From Chryseobacterium taeanense (lineage in GTDB: Bacteria; Bacteroidota; Bacteroidia; Flavobacteriales; Weeksellaceae), in the NCBI RefSeq assembly GCF_900099685.1, contig NZ_FNDW01000007.1, forward strand, positions 1-64,000: a stretch of DNA of 64,000 nt, read 5' to 3'. Positions 8,846-16,429 of the stretch are shown here, one piece after another. Each line of letters begins with the position of its first letter. Positions within the stretch are counted from its first letter, which is position 1. A model generated the notes under the pieces. It was not told the origin of the DNA. It saw nothing but the letters and a program-made list of their open reading frames with translations, and did not search any database. The translations under genes were made by a program, and so were the position numbers.

Positions 8846-9318
8846 AAAAATTAATTTCTGTTTTTCTGCTGTTTATGGGATCGTTTCTGTTTTCCCAAGT
8901 TGTTCCTACTGAACTTTATGAAAACGAAAATTTCTCTATCAGCCATCCCGTCGGATGGAAAGTGACTAATGATGATGACATTATCAATATTTTTCCTCCC
9001 AATCAGATAGGAGCCATCACCATTTCGGAATATCATGATCTGAATCTTCCCAAGGCTGAAACCAAAAAATTTATCCTTGCGCTCTATAACTCCGCAGATA
9101 ATGAAAAAAAGGTCACCTCTAAAAGCGGTAAAAAAGGATACACAGAATATTTTTACGAATACATTGATGAAAAGGAAAATCTGGTCTGGCTTACAAAGGT
9201 ATTTCAGAAAGATAAGAATCTATATCTCATTTCGATTAATTGCGGACAGAAATATTGGAATGGTAATTATATGAAGACTTTTAACGAGGCTTTTGACAGT
9301 TTTAAAATAAAGAAATAA
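8842..9318 (+). CDS. Secreted PsbP-like small protein
   Basis: 158 aa, signal peptide (LISVFLLFMGSFLFSQ) and one small domain beginning YENENFSISHPVGWKV, the 'F-S-x-x-x-P-x-G-W' opening typical of PsbP/DUF1795-like folds. It overlaps idi by 4 nt and precedes gcvT by 15 nt. The cellular role is unknown; the PsbP-like label describes the fold only and has nothing to do with photosynthesis here. Confidence 0.6.
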   Translation: MKKLISVFLLFMGSFLFSQVVPTELYENENFSISHPVGWKVTNDDDIINIFPPNQIGAITISEYHDLNLPKAETKKFILALYNSADNEKKVTSKSGKKGYTEYFYEYIDEKENLVWLTKVFQKDKNLYLISINCGQKYWNGNYMKTFNEAFDSFKIKK

Positions 9319-9333
9319 AAATAAAAATTAAAT

Positions 9334-10410
9334 ATGAAGAAGACAGCATTGTACGACAAGCACGTTTCTTTAGGCGCTAAAATCGTGCCTTTTGCAGGTT
9401 TTGAAATGCCTGTACAATATTCCGGAGTTACGGAAGAACATTTTGCAGTAAGAGAAAAAGCAGGATTGTTCGACGTTTCTCACATGGGACAGTTTTTCAT
9501 CGAAGGAGCAGGCTCTAAAGAACTTTTACAATATGTTACGACCAACAATGTAGATGCATTGGAAAACGGAAAAGCTCAGTATTCATGCCTTCCTAACGAA
9601 AATGGAGGAATCGTGGACGACCTTATCGTTTACAAAATGGAAGACGAAAAATATTTCGTGGTTGTCAATGCTTCAAACATCGAAAAAGACTGGGATCATA
9701 TATCAAAATACAATACTTTCGGCGCAAAAATGACGAATGCTTCAGACGATATGTCGTTATTGGCTGTTCAGGGTCCGAAAGCAACGGAAATTCTTCAGAA
9801 ATTAACGGAAACCAATCTTTCGGTAATCCCTTACTACAATTTTACAGTAGGTTCTGTAGCTGGAGTAAATGATGTCATTATCTCCAACACAGGATACACA
9901 GGAAGCGGTGGTTTTGAAATTTATTTTAAAAATGAAGATGCCGTAAAGCTTTGGGATGCTATCATCGAAGCAGGTCAGGAAGAAGGAATTATTCCTTGCG
10001 GATTGGCTGCCAGAGATACTTTAAGGCTTGAAAAAGGATTCTGCCTTTACGGAAACGACATCGACGATACGACTTCTCCTATCGAAGCCGGCTTAGGGTG
10101 GATCACAAAATTCGATAAAGATTTTGTTTCAAAAGAAACTTTCGCCAAACAAAAAGAAGAAGGGGTAACCCGAAAATTAGTTGGATTTGAATTGACTGAC
10201 AAAGGTGTTCCGAGACACGATTACCCTATTGTAGATGCTGAAGGAAACGTGATCGGAAAAGTAACTTCAGGAACGCAATCTCCGATGAAAAAAGTTGGGT
10301 TGGGTCTTGCTTATGTCGACAAACCTCATTTTAAATTAGGTTCTGAGATCTTCGTCCAGGTAAGAAATAAGAATATTCCTGCGAAAGTGGTAAAGGCACC
10401 GTTTGTGTAA
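9334..10410 (+). CDS. gcvT: Glycine cleavage system T protein (aminomethyltransferase)
   Basis: 358 aa. GcvT transfers the aminomethyl carbon from lipoylated GcvH to tetrahydrofolate. Family landmarks: [17 protein letters not shown], the catalytic Asp region [46 protein letters not shown] and the C-terminal barrel with [10 protein letters not shown]. The full-length family size fits. No gcvH or gcvP is nearby, and no glycine riboswitch is seen in the 15-nt gap upstream. Confidence 0.97.
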   Translation: MKKTALYDKHVSLGAKIVPFAGFEMPVQYSGVTEEHFAVREKAGLFDVSHMGQFFIEGAGSKELLQYVTTNNVDALENGKAQYSCLPNENGGIVDDLIVYKMEDEKYFVVVNASNIEKDWDHISKYNTFGAKMTNASDDMSLLAVQGPKATEILQKLTETNLSVIPYYNFTVGSVAGVNDVIISNTGYTGSGGFEIYFKNEDAVKLWDAIIEAGQEEGIIPCGLAARDTLRLEKGFCLYGNDIDDTTSPIEAGLGWITKFDKDFVSKETFAKQKEEGVTRKLVGFELTDKGVPRHDYPIVDAEGNVIGKVTSGTQSPMKKVGLGLAYVDKPHFKLGSEIFVQVRNKNIPAKVVKAPFV

Positions 10411-10465
10411 TCTCGCAATATCACTTTGTCAAAGTTGAAATCTTTGACAAAGTTTAAAATAATGT

Positions 10466-10498
10466 AAAACCTGCTTGTCGCAGGTTTTATTTTTTTTA
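10466..10498 (+). terminator. Terminator after gcvT
   Basis: 9-bp stem (aaaacctgc / gcaggtttt), 5-nt loop, then a T-rich tract. Confidence 0.85.
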
Positions 10499-10524
10499 GG
10501 AGCTTGATCCGGCTAGAATTGTTC

Positions 10525-10565
10525 GGTAAAAAAAACCTCACAGGTTTTTAAAACCTGTGAGGTTT
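10525..10565 (-). terminator. Terminator of the ArsC-like gene, long palindrome
   Basis: Perfect 16-bp inverted repeat (arms 10533-10548 and 10550-10565, one base between). On the minus strand it is followed by eight T, as expected for the gene ending at 10609. Confidence 0.8.
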
Positions 10566-10608
10566 GAGACTATTCAAAACATATTTTAAATTTGAATTCT
10601 TCACAAAA

Positions 10609-10962
10609 TTACTTCAATCCAAAAAATGTCTGTAAAGTCTCCACGTTTTTCTTATCATTTCCAACAAAAATTTTATCTTCTGTGAGGAAAACCGGACGTT
10701 TCAGAAAAGTATAATGATCTAACAGCAATTCTTTAAAATCATTTTCTGTTAATGACTTTACGTCAAGTCCTCTTAATTTAATCTGGGTAGATTTTTTGCT
10801 GAATAACGCTTCATAAGATTTTGTAAGACTGTACATTTCCTGCAACTCTTCCTCCGTCAACGGTTGTTTTCTTATTTCGTGCATTTCCCAGTCTGTAAGA
10901 TCAAATTGTGCTAAGATTTTTCTACAGGTATCACATGTATTCAAATGAAATACTTTTTTCAT
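10609..10962 (-). CDS. ArsC/Spx-family thioredoxin-fold protein
   Basis: 117 aa. It has CDTCRK near the N-terminus (a CxxC thiol pair) and the 'LKRPVFLTEDKIFVG' region with the Arg-Pro of the ArsC/Spx fold. The family includes glutaredoxin-dependent arsenate reductases and the regulators Spx/MgsR. The CxxC pair and absence of an ars operon make an Spx/YffB-like redox protein as likely as a true arsenate reductase, so no gene symbol is given. Confidence 0.8.
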   Translation of the reverse strand: MKKVFHLNTCDTCRKILAQFDLTDWEMHEIRKQPLTEEELQEMYSLTKSYEALFSKKSTQIKLRGLDVKSLTENDFKELLLDHYTFLKRPVFLTEDKIFVGNDKKNVETLQTFFGLK

Positions 10963-11011
10963 AAAGATGATATAATTTATAATTGAATAAAAAAAAACAA
11001 TTTTTCTTCTT

Positions 11012-11019
11012 CAAAAGTA
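11012..11019 (-). promoter_or_regulatory. Promoter -7 box (TACTTTTG) for the ArsC-like gene
   Basis: Exact TAnnTTTG on the minus strand, about 50 nt from the start codon. Confidence 0.4.
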
Positions 11020-11074
11020 AGATTTAATCTAAGATTTTAAAAATTATAAATACCTTTATTCAAATTTTAAAAGG

Positions 11075-11542
11075 ATGGATAACAAACCAATTACTTTCCA
11101 GTTTATTTCTGAGCCTTCGGACGTTAATTACGGAGGAAATGTTCACGGCGGAAGCGTAATGAAATGGATCGACCAGGCTGGCTACGCGTGTGCGACCACA
11201 TGGAGCGGAAATTATTCGGTAACAGTATATGTGGGCGGAATCCGTTTTTATGAACCCATAAAAATCGGCGAAATTGTAAAAGTAGAAGCACAGGTTATTT
11301 ACACAGGGTCTTCAAGTATGCACATTTCAATTAATGTTTTCTCCAGAAACCTAAAACAACCTACCTTCGACAAAAAAACACATTGCATTATCGTTTTTGT
11401 AGCCGTTGATGAAAATGGAAAGAAATTACCCGTACCAAAATGGATTCCCGAAACCGATGAAGAAAAGCAGCAGGAACAGTACGCCAAGCGTTTGATGGAG
11501 CTGAGAACTCAGATAGAAGATGAAATGAAACCTTTCCTGTAA
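11075..11542 (+). CDS. Acyl-CoA thioesterase, hotdog fold
   Basis: 155 aa. The YciA/BACH-type signature NYGGNVHGGSVMKWIDQAGYACA contains the catalytic Asp on the long hotdog helix. VYVGGIRFYEPIKIGEIVKVEAQVIYTGSSSMHI is the second half of the fold. It probably hydrolyses medium or long acyl-CoA in the cytoplasm. The next gene starts 2 nt after its stop. Confidence 0.9.
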   Translation: MDNKPITFQFISEPSDVNYGGNVHGGSVMKWIDQAGYACATTWSGNYSVTVYVGGIRFYEPIKIGEIVKVEAQVIYTGSSSMHISINVFSRNLKQPTFDKKTHCIIVFVAVDENGKKLPVPKWIPETDEEKQQEQYAKRLMELRTQIEDEMKPFL

Positions 11543-11543
11543 A

Positions 11544-12416
11544 ATGCATAGAAAAGATTTCATAAAACTTTCATCGTTGGGATTTTTGGGATTATATTCC
11601 TGCGGGATTTCTAATTTAAAAAACAAAGAAAAAGCATTGGCTATTCAGTTATACACCATTCGTGATGCTATTTCAGAAAATTTGGAACAAGCTTTAGAAA
11701 AACTTGCTTCATTAGGCTTTAAGGAACTTGAAATCTATGGCTACAACGGCACTTTTTTCGGGAAAAGCAGAAATGAATTTAAAGTCCTGCTACATAATTT
11801 GGATTTAAAAGTTATTAGCTCTCATCATACAACCGGAATTCTTCATAATAACAAGGGAACATTGTTAAATAATTGGGAAAAAACTGTTGAAGATTTACAT
11901 TTTATAGGATCAGAATATATGGTTTGCTCCTACCTTTTTCCTGAAGAAAGAACGGTAGATAATTATAAAAAACTACCCGGATTATTTGATAAATCGGGAG
12001 AAATTACAAAAAGCGCCGGAATTCAGTTTGCTTATCATAATCACGATTTTGAATTTGAAAAATTTGATGAGACGCAGAATATTTATGATTTTATTTTAAA
12101 TAATACTTCCTCTGATCTGGTTAAAATGGAACTGGATCTCTACTGGATCGCAAAAGCCGGAATTGACCCTCTAACTTATTTTGAAAAATACCCGCAAAGA
12201 TTTCCATTGTGGCATGTGAAAGACATGAAAGCCGGAACAAAAAACTTTGCAGAAATCGGTAATGGAACCATTGATTTTAAAAGAATTTTTAATGCTAAAG
12301 AAAAAGCAGGTCTTCAACATTGGTTTCTCGAACAGGATTCCAGCGACAAAGATATGTTTGAAAGTATTCGCATCAGCCGTGATTTTATTACTAAAAACGA
12401 TTTCTTTTTAAAATAA
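11544..12416 (+). CDS. Sugar phosphate isomerase/epimerase-like TIM barrel, exported
   Basis: 290 aa, AP-endonuclease-2/xylose-isomerase-like barrel: AIQLYTIRDAI at strand 1, LEIYGYNG, YHNHDFEFE (metal His/Glu), VKMELDLYWIAKAG, LWHVKDMK and WFLEQDSS are the usual metal and substrate loops. The N-terminus (KLSSLGFLGLYSCGISN) resembles a short signal with a possible lipobox Cys, as in many Bacteroidetes members annotated as secreted sugar isomerases. The substrate is unknown. It may be translated together with the upstream thioesterase. Confidence 0.8.
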   Translation: MHRKDFIKLSSLGFLGLYSCGISNLKNKEKALAIQLYTIRDAISENLEQALEKLASLGFKELEIYGYNGTFFGKSRNEFKVLLHNLDLKVISSHHTTGILHNNKGTLLNNWEKTVEDLHFIGSEYMVCSYLFPEERTVDNYKKLPGLFDKSGEITKSAGIQFAYHNHDFEFEKFDETQNIYDFILNNTSSDLVKMELDLYWIAKAGIDPLTYFEKYPQRFPLWHVKDMKAGTKNFAEIGNGTIDFKRIFNAKEKAGLQHWFLEQDSSDKDMFESIRISRDFITKNDFFLK

Positions 12417-12420
12417 TTTT

Positions 12421-12428
12421 TATATTTG
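12421..12428 (+). promoter_or_regulatory. Promoter -7 box (TATATTTG) upstream of the fluoride riboswitch
   Basis: Exact TAnnTTTG, ending 11 nt before the aptamer, so the RNA would begin just ahead of it. Confidence 0.6.
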
Positions 12429-12438
12429 TAACGTAAAA

Positions 12439-12495
12439 AAGGAAATGGTGTTCTTCCTTACCCAACCGCTTCTTCAAAAAGCTGATGACGCCTGA
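12439..12495 (+). promoter_or_regulatory. Fluoride riboswitch aptamer (crcB motif)
   Basis: The order of conserved blocks matches the crcB motif: GGAA-ATGGTGTTC-TTCC (12441-12457), AACCGCT, then AGCTGATGACGCC. The P1-type helix pairs GGTGT (12447-12451) with ACGCC (12488-12492); compared with the Pseudomonas syringae aptamer these are compensatory changes. GGAA/TTCC forms the pseudoknot-side pairing and GCT/AGC the third helix. The motif binds fluoride with Mg2+. It sits directly upstream of a fluoride-type CLC gene, as expected. Confidence 0.9.
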
Positions 12496-12527
12496 TTAAA
12501 AAAATTATTAACAGTAATTTAATCAGG
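12491..12527 (+). promoter_or_regulatory. Putative expression-platform hairpin of the fluoride riboswitch
   Basis: Perfect 10-bp inverted repeat (cctgattaaa 12491-12500, tttaatcagg 12518-12527). Its left arm begins on the last two bases of the aptamer helix and its right arm ends 6 nt before the ATG. Aptamer folding and this hairpin would therefore compete, freeing or hiding the translation start. No poly-T follows, so control of initiation rather than termination is inferred. Confidence 0.55.
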
Positions 12528-12533
12528 AAAATT

Positions 12534-13841
12534 ATGTCTCAACATCCAAAAAATTTTAACCGAAAAACAAAAATTAAGGTTCGTTTTTTCTTTCGGAAAT
12601 ATCCTGCATTATTATACGTTGTCAGATGGTTTTCGATTAGTATTATCATCGGGCTGCTTGTAGGTACTGCTTCAGCAATTTTTCTAGAATCATTGTCATG
12701 GGCAGCGAATGTGAGAGAGGCACACATCTGGATTATCGCTTTTCTTCCGCTTGCAGGATTAGCGGTTGGAATGTTATATTATTATTACGGAAAAGATGTC
12801 GAGGCAGGAAATAACCTACTGATTGAAAATATTCATGATCCGGGCAAAGCAACTATTCCTTTCAAAATGGCACCTTTTGTTTATCTGGGGACTGTTGTCA
12901 CGCATTTTTTCGGTGGATCTGCAGGTCGCGAAGGTACGGCGCTGCAAATGGCAGGAGCCATTTCAGACCAGTTTACCCGTCTGTTAAGACTCGATAAGAA
13001 TGAAAGAAAAGTTCTTATTATTTCAGCGGTGGCAGCAGGTTTCGGTTCTGTTTTCGGGACACCTTTAGCCGGAGCGGTTTTCGGACTGGAAGTTTTTTTA
13101 ATCGGTAAAATACGCTATAACGGTATTTTTCCTGCTTTTGCCTCTGCTATTTTGGCAGATCAGGTTACAAAACTCTGGAAAGTAGGGCATACTCACTATC
13201 ATATTGATTTTATCCCCAAAATTGAGTTTTTACCATTCATCTACTGCATTATTGCAGGAATAATTTTCGGGATATGCGCTGCTGCTTTTAGTAAAATGCT
13301 TCATCAGACAAGTTTTATTTTCAAATCAAAAATATCTTATCCTCCACTTCGGCCTCTTGTAGGCGGAATAATTGTTGCCAGCGCAGTTTTTATCATGGGC
13401 ACAACGAGGTATATCGGACTAGGAATTCCTGTTATTGAAGAAGCTTTCGGAAAACAGCTTCCTTTATATGATTTTGCATTAAAAATGATTTTTACGGTGA
13501 TTACACTTTCCGCAGGTTTCAAAGGCGGCGAGGTTACTCCATTGTTCTTCATAGGTGCTACATTGGGAAGTGCTTTATCGCTGGTCATTCCGCTTCCTTT
13601 CGGATTATTGGCCGGAATGGGTTTCGTAGCTGTTTTTGCAGGGGCCACCAATACTCCATTAGCCTGCACATTGATGGGAATCGAGTTATTTGGTGCTGAA
13701 TGTGGTGTATATGTGGCAATTGCGTGTATTGTATCTTATTTATTTTCAGGAAACAACAGTATTTATACAAAGCAGAAAATCGGAGAAGCCAAGAACAGCA
13801 GATTCAGCGATCTTACCAATAAGAGTTTTGAAGATTTATAA
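12534..13841 (+). CDS. Fluoride/proton antiporter of the CLC-F family
   Basis: 435 aa, about ten TM segments. It carries the CLC-F hallmark GGSAGREGTALQMAGA (about residue 128) instead of the GK/REGP of chloride CLCs, and AGNNLLIENIHDP where chloride types have GSGIP. GSVFGTPLAGAVFGLEV and GFKGGEVTPLFFIGATLG are the other CLC pore segments. With the fluoride riboswitch in front, the job is export of toxic fluoride across the inner membrane. Also known as eriC-F. The last 30 residues are a hydrophilic tail. Confidence 0.92.
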   Translation: MSQHPKNFNRKTKIKVRFFFRKYPALLYVVRWFSISIIIGLLVGTASAIFLESLSWAANVREAHIWIIAFLPLAGLAVGMLYYYYGKDVEAGNNLLIENIHDPGKATIPFKMAPFVYLGTVVTHFFGGSAGREGTALQMAGAISDQFTRLLRLDKNERKVLIISAVAAGFGSVFGTPLAGAVFGLEVFLIGKIRYNGIFPAFASAILADQVTKLWKVGHTHYHIDFIPKIEFLPFIYCIIAGIIFGICAAAFSKMLHQTSFIFKSKISYPPLRPLVGGIIVASAVFIMGTTRYIGLGIPVIEEAFGKQLPLYDFALKMIFTVITLSAGFKGGEVTPLFFIGATLGSALSLVIPLPFGLLAGMGFVAVFAGATNTPLACTLMGIELFGAECGVYVAIACIVSYLFSGNNSIYTKQKIGEAKNSRFSDLTNKSFEDL

Positions 13842-13870
13842 TAGACTATCTGGTTACAGTGATCTTAAAG

Positions 13871-13878
13871 TAAATTTG
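13871..13878 (+). promoter_or_regulatory. Promoter -7 box (TAAATTTG) of the LysR gene
   Basis: Exact TAnnTTTG, 11 nt before the ATG; a very short leader is implied. Confidence 0.5.
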
Positions 13879-13889
13879 TATCTTTAATT

Positions 13890-14771
13890 ATGTTCGATTA
13901 CAGATTAAAAGTTTTCCATACCGTAGCCTCCCGACTAAGTTTTACTAAAGCTTCGGAAGAGCTAAATATTTCACAACCTGCTGTTACTAAACACATTAAG
14001 GAAATAGAAAATCAGCTTAACAATAAATTATTTGACAGAAATGGAAACTCTATTCAGCTGACAGAAAGCGGTAAAATTTTATTTGAATATGCAGAAAAAA
14101 TAAGGAATATTTACCGTGACCTGGAATTTGATATCCATCAGATTAATCAGCAATATAAAGGAAAGCTCATTATCGGAGCCAGTACAACTATAGCACAATA
14201 TATCTTACCTGAAATACTGGCTACATTCAAGTCTTACTATAAAGATATCCGGATCGAACTGATTGCTCACAATACGGAAATGATCTCGGAACTACTTAAA
14301 GATGGAAAAATTGACCTGGGAATCATTGAAGGAGAGTCTCAATCCAATTATTTTGATTATAAAAAATTTAAAAAAGATGAAATCGTTCTTGTTGCAAAGG
14401 CAAGTCATCCTTTAGTTCATAAAACGATGAATTTACAGGATCTGTACTCGATTGATTTAGTGTTCAGAGAGTATGGTTCTGGATCATTAGAATTTATTCA
14501 GAACCGTCTTAAAGAAAGAGGAATTATCACAGATGAACTTAATATTGTGATGCAACTGGGAAGCAGCGAGAGTATTAAAAATTATCTTTTGCACTCAGAA
14601 AGTATGGCTTTTCTTTCAATCAGCACTGTTTTGAATGAATTGAAAAACAACATTATGAGTGTTATCGATATTAAAAACTTCAGCATAGAAAGAGATTTTC
14701 ATTTTATTCTTCGAAAAGGTGAACAATCTGATCTTATAAAACTTTTCTTAAAATTTGTAAACAGGAACTGA
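13890..14771 (+). CDS. LysR-family transcriptional regulator
   Basis: 293 aa. The N-terminal winged HTH reads FHTVASRLSFTKASEELNISQPAVTKHIKEIE (residues 7-38), then a linker helix and a periplasmic-binding-protein-like effector domain from about 90 (GKLIIGASTTIAQYILPEILATF). It lies 94 nt upstream of and in the same direction as a YeiH-family transporter. LysR/YeiH pairs are common (YeiE-YeiH), so it probably controls that gene; a dyad in the gap is a candidate site. The inducer is unknown; sulfur compounds are suggested only by the family association. Confidence 0.93.
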   Translation: MFDYRLKVFHTVASRLSFTKASEELNISQPAVTKHIKEIENQLNNKLFDRNGNSIQLTESGKILFEYAEKIRNIYRDLEFDIHQINQQYKGKLIIGASTTIAQYILPEILATFKSYYKDIRIELIAHNTEMISELLKDGKIDLGIIEGESQSNYFDYKKFKKDEIVLVAKASHPLVHKTMNLQDLYSIDLVFREYGSGSLEFIQNRLKERGIITDELNIVMQLGSSESIKNYLLHSESMAFLSISTVLNELKNNIMSVIDIKNFSIERDFHFILRKGEQSDLIKLFLKFVNRN

Positions 14772-14796
14772 TTCAGTATAACAAAAAGTTATTCGA

Positions 14797-14825
14797 GATA
14801 ACAAAATACGATTTACTTTGTTATC
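14797..14825 (+). promoter_or_regulatory. Candidate LysR operator dyad upstream of yeiH
   Basis: Perfect 9-bp dyad gataacaaa / tttgttatc separated by 11 bp, with a further ataacaaa half-site at about 14778. It lies in the LysR-yeiH gap, the usual place for LysR-type binding. Confidence 0.5.
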
Positions 14826-14865
14826 ATTATTTGTAGAATTTTGGAAATAATTTAATGTTTTACAA

Positions 14866-15807
14866 ATGAAAAAGTTAATTCAAAATGAAAGTTTAAGTAA
14901 AATAATTTTTATTCTTTTATCTATTGTATGTCTTATGCCTTTTGTTTCTTCACCAGTTGCCTTGCTTTTAGGATTTGTTTTGGTAGTGATTATTGGAAAC
15001 CCTTTTGAGAAAAGTCTACACAGATATATTCATCTATTGCTACAGATTTCTATTGTTGGCTTGGGCTTCGGTTTGAAGCTAAATGAAGCACTGGAAGCAG
15101 GAAAATCAGGATTTATTCTAACCTTAATCAGTATTTCTACAGTAATGGTGCTGGGATATGCCGGCGGAAAACTATTAAAAATTGAACGACCACTGTCTTT
15201 TTTAATTTCTGCAGGAACAGCAATTTGTGGCGGAAGTGCTATTGCAGCAGTATCTCCTATCATCAAGCCTCAACCTAAACAGATCTCTCTTGCGCTCGCC
15301 ATTGTCTTTACTCTGAACTCGGTTGCTTTGTTTTTATATCCGGCAATCGGGCATATTTTGCATCTCACACAACAGCAATTCGGATTATGGTGTGCTATCG
15401 GAATTCATGATACCAGCTCAGTTGTCGGGGCCGCCTCCCGATTTGGAAATGAAGCTTTAAAAATTGCAACAACAGTAAAACTAGCAAGAGCTTTGTGGAT
15501 TATTCCTGTATCATTATTGACGATGTTTATTTTCAGAAATAAAGAATCGAAAATCAAAATCCCTTGGTTTATAGGGTATTTCATTCTGGCAATTTTGCTG
15601 AATACTTATTTTCCTTTTATTAGCCTATTCAGCTCCGGAATCACTGTTATGGCAAAGGCTGGCTTGAATTTAACGCTTTTCTTTATTGGGTCTACACTTT
15701 CTATTAAGTCTTTAAAAACGATTGGATTTAAACCTTTGGGATTTGCTGTTTTTCTTTGGATTTTTATCAGCATCGGAAGTTTGCTGTATATTCTAAATCT
15801 GGGCTAA
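14866..15807 (+). CDS. YeiH/UPF0324 family putative sulfate exporter
   Basis: 313 aa with about ten hydrophobic segments. Family motifs: IVGLGFGLKLNEAL, SAGTAICGGSAIAAVSPIIKP (the conserved CGGSAIAA loop) and IHDTSSVVGAASRFG (HDTSSVVGA). These place it in the PSE (putative sulfate exporter) group of inner-membrane transporters. The real substrate is uncertain. It is convergent with the small peptide gene beyond it. Confidence 0.9.
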   Translation: MKKLIQNESLSKIIFILLSIVCLMPFVSSPVALLLGFVLVVIIGNPFEKSLHRYIHLLLQISIVGLGFGLKLNEALEAGKSGFILTLISISTVMVLGYAGGKLLKIERPLSFLISAGTAICGGSAIAAVSPIIKPQPKQISLALAIVFTLNSVALFLYPAIGHILHLTQQQFGLWCAIGIHDTSSVVGAASRFGNEALKIATTVKLARALWIIPVSLLTMFIFRNKESKIKIPWFIGYFILAILLNTYFPFISLFSSGITVMAKAGLNLTLFFIGSTLSIKSLKTIGFKPLGFAVFLWIFISIGSLLYILNLG

Positions 15808-15860
15808 AATTGTATAAATGTCTTCTTCCCTAGCCTCGATTGCAGCAATTGTTTGAGCTC

Positions 15861-15919
15861 ATTTTAATTATTTTAGGGTTTCGGCGGCTTCGCCGCCGAA
15901 ACCCTAAAATAATTAAAAT
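15861..15919. repeat. Perfect 28-bp inverted repeat, probable bidirectional terminator
   Basis: Arms 15861-15888 and 15892-15919 are perfectly complementary with a 3-nt loop (ttc). The apex is GC-rich (cggcggc / gccgccg) and the base is AT-rich. It lies between convergent genes. A shorter hairpin with the same GC-rich, ttc-looped apex occurs at 40613-40647, suggesting a REP-like dispersed element. The short ORFs on both strands here come from the palindrome. Confidence 0.8.
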
Positions 15920-16073
15920 AGCGAGTGCGGAAAGCGAGAAAAAGCTCCTGAAAAAATTAAAAAAATGGTATAAATTTAAGATCAATAGATATAAACGACA
16001 AAAACCTTCCGGAGAACCAAAAGGCTTTTGCATATTAAATGTGGAAATGTTTATTTCTGATTGAAATAATTTC

Positions 16074-16262
16074 TTAAATTGTCTGATGGCATGTATAAAC
16101 CTGCGGACAAGCAATGTACTGAACACAGTACTTCGGACCTGTTACCGATCCTGAACAGCTGCATCCACAAAGTGAAAGATCAGGTGTTCCGCTTGCTCCT
16201 CCTGTAATGTTTTTAAGATCAGCTTTTTTTAATTTTGTGGCATTTTTCAAAAAATTTTTCAT
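16074..16262 (-). CDS. GG-leader, Cys-rich bacteriocin-like peptide precursor
   Basis: 62 aa. The leader (1-22) is Lys-rich and ends LKKADLKNITGG, a double-Gly cleavage site typical of the Chryseobacterium 'bacteriocin-like' leader family. The 40-residue core contains six Cys (CGCSC cluster, then three spaced Cys) and many Gly/Ser/Thr/Pro. Such precursors are normally cut and exported by a C39-peptidase ABC transporter; none is encoded in this window, so the gene is an orphan here. Activity is unknown. A good promoter lies upstream. Confidence 0.75.
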   Translation of the reverse strand: MKNFLKNATKLKKADLKNITGGASGTPDLSLCGCSCSGSVTGPKYCVQYIACPQVYTCHQTI

Positions 16263-16303
16263 TGTGATTTGGATTTAAAGATTATATATTTTAATTACAA
16301 TTT

Positions 16304-16331
16304 CAAAGTTAAACAAATATTAATTATTCAA
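16304..16331 (-). promoter_or_regulatory. Promoter of the GG-leader peptide gene
   Basis: TAACTTTG on the minus strand (16304-16311) with a TTG 17 nt further upstream, matching the two-part Bacteroidetes promoter; the predicted leader is about 35 nt. Confidence 0.6.
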
Positions 16332-16429
16332 CGCATAATTTAATATTAAATTTCATAATTTATTTATTGTGTTCCACTTATTATTAGTATAACGGAAAAC
16401 TTTGTTTAAATATTTCTTAAACACCAATA

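Noticed and set aside
9319..9333. Possible glycine riboswitch before gcvT
   Set aside because: Only 15 nt separate it from the upstream gene; there is no space for the aptamer.
10433..10452. Short inverted repeat (ctttgtcaaag-like) just after gcvT
   Set aside because: Overlaps the region of the real terminator and is followed by no T-run; not worth a separate feature.
15830..16126. Overlapping ORFs of 74 and 98 aa on both strands around the big hairpin
   Set aside because: They mirror each other because of the palindrome, and neither has a recognisable domain; the minus one runs into the GG-leader peptide gene in another frame.
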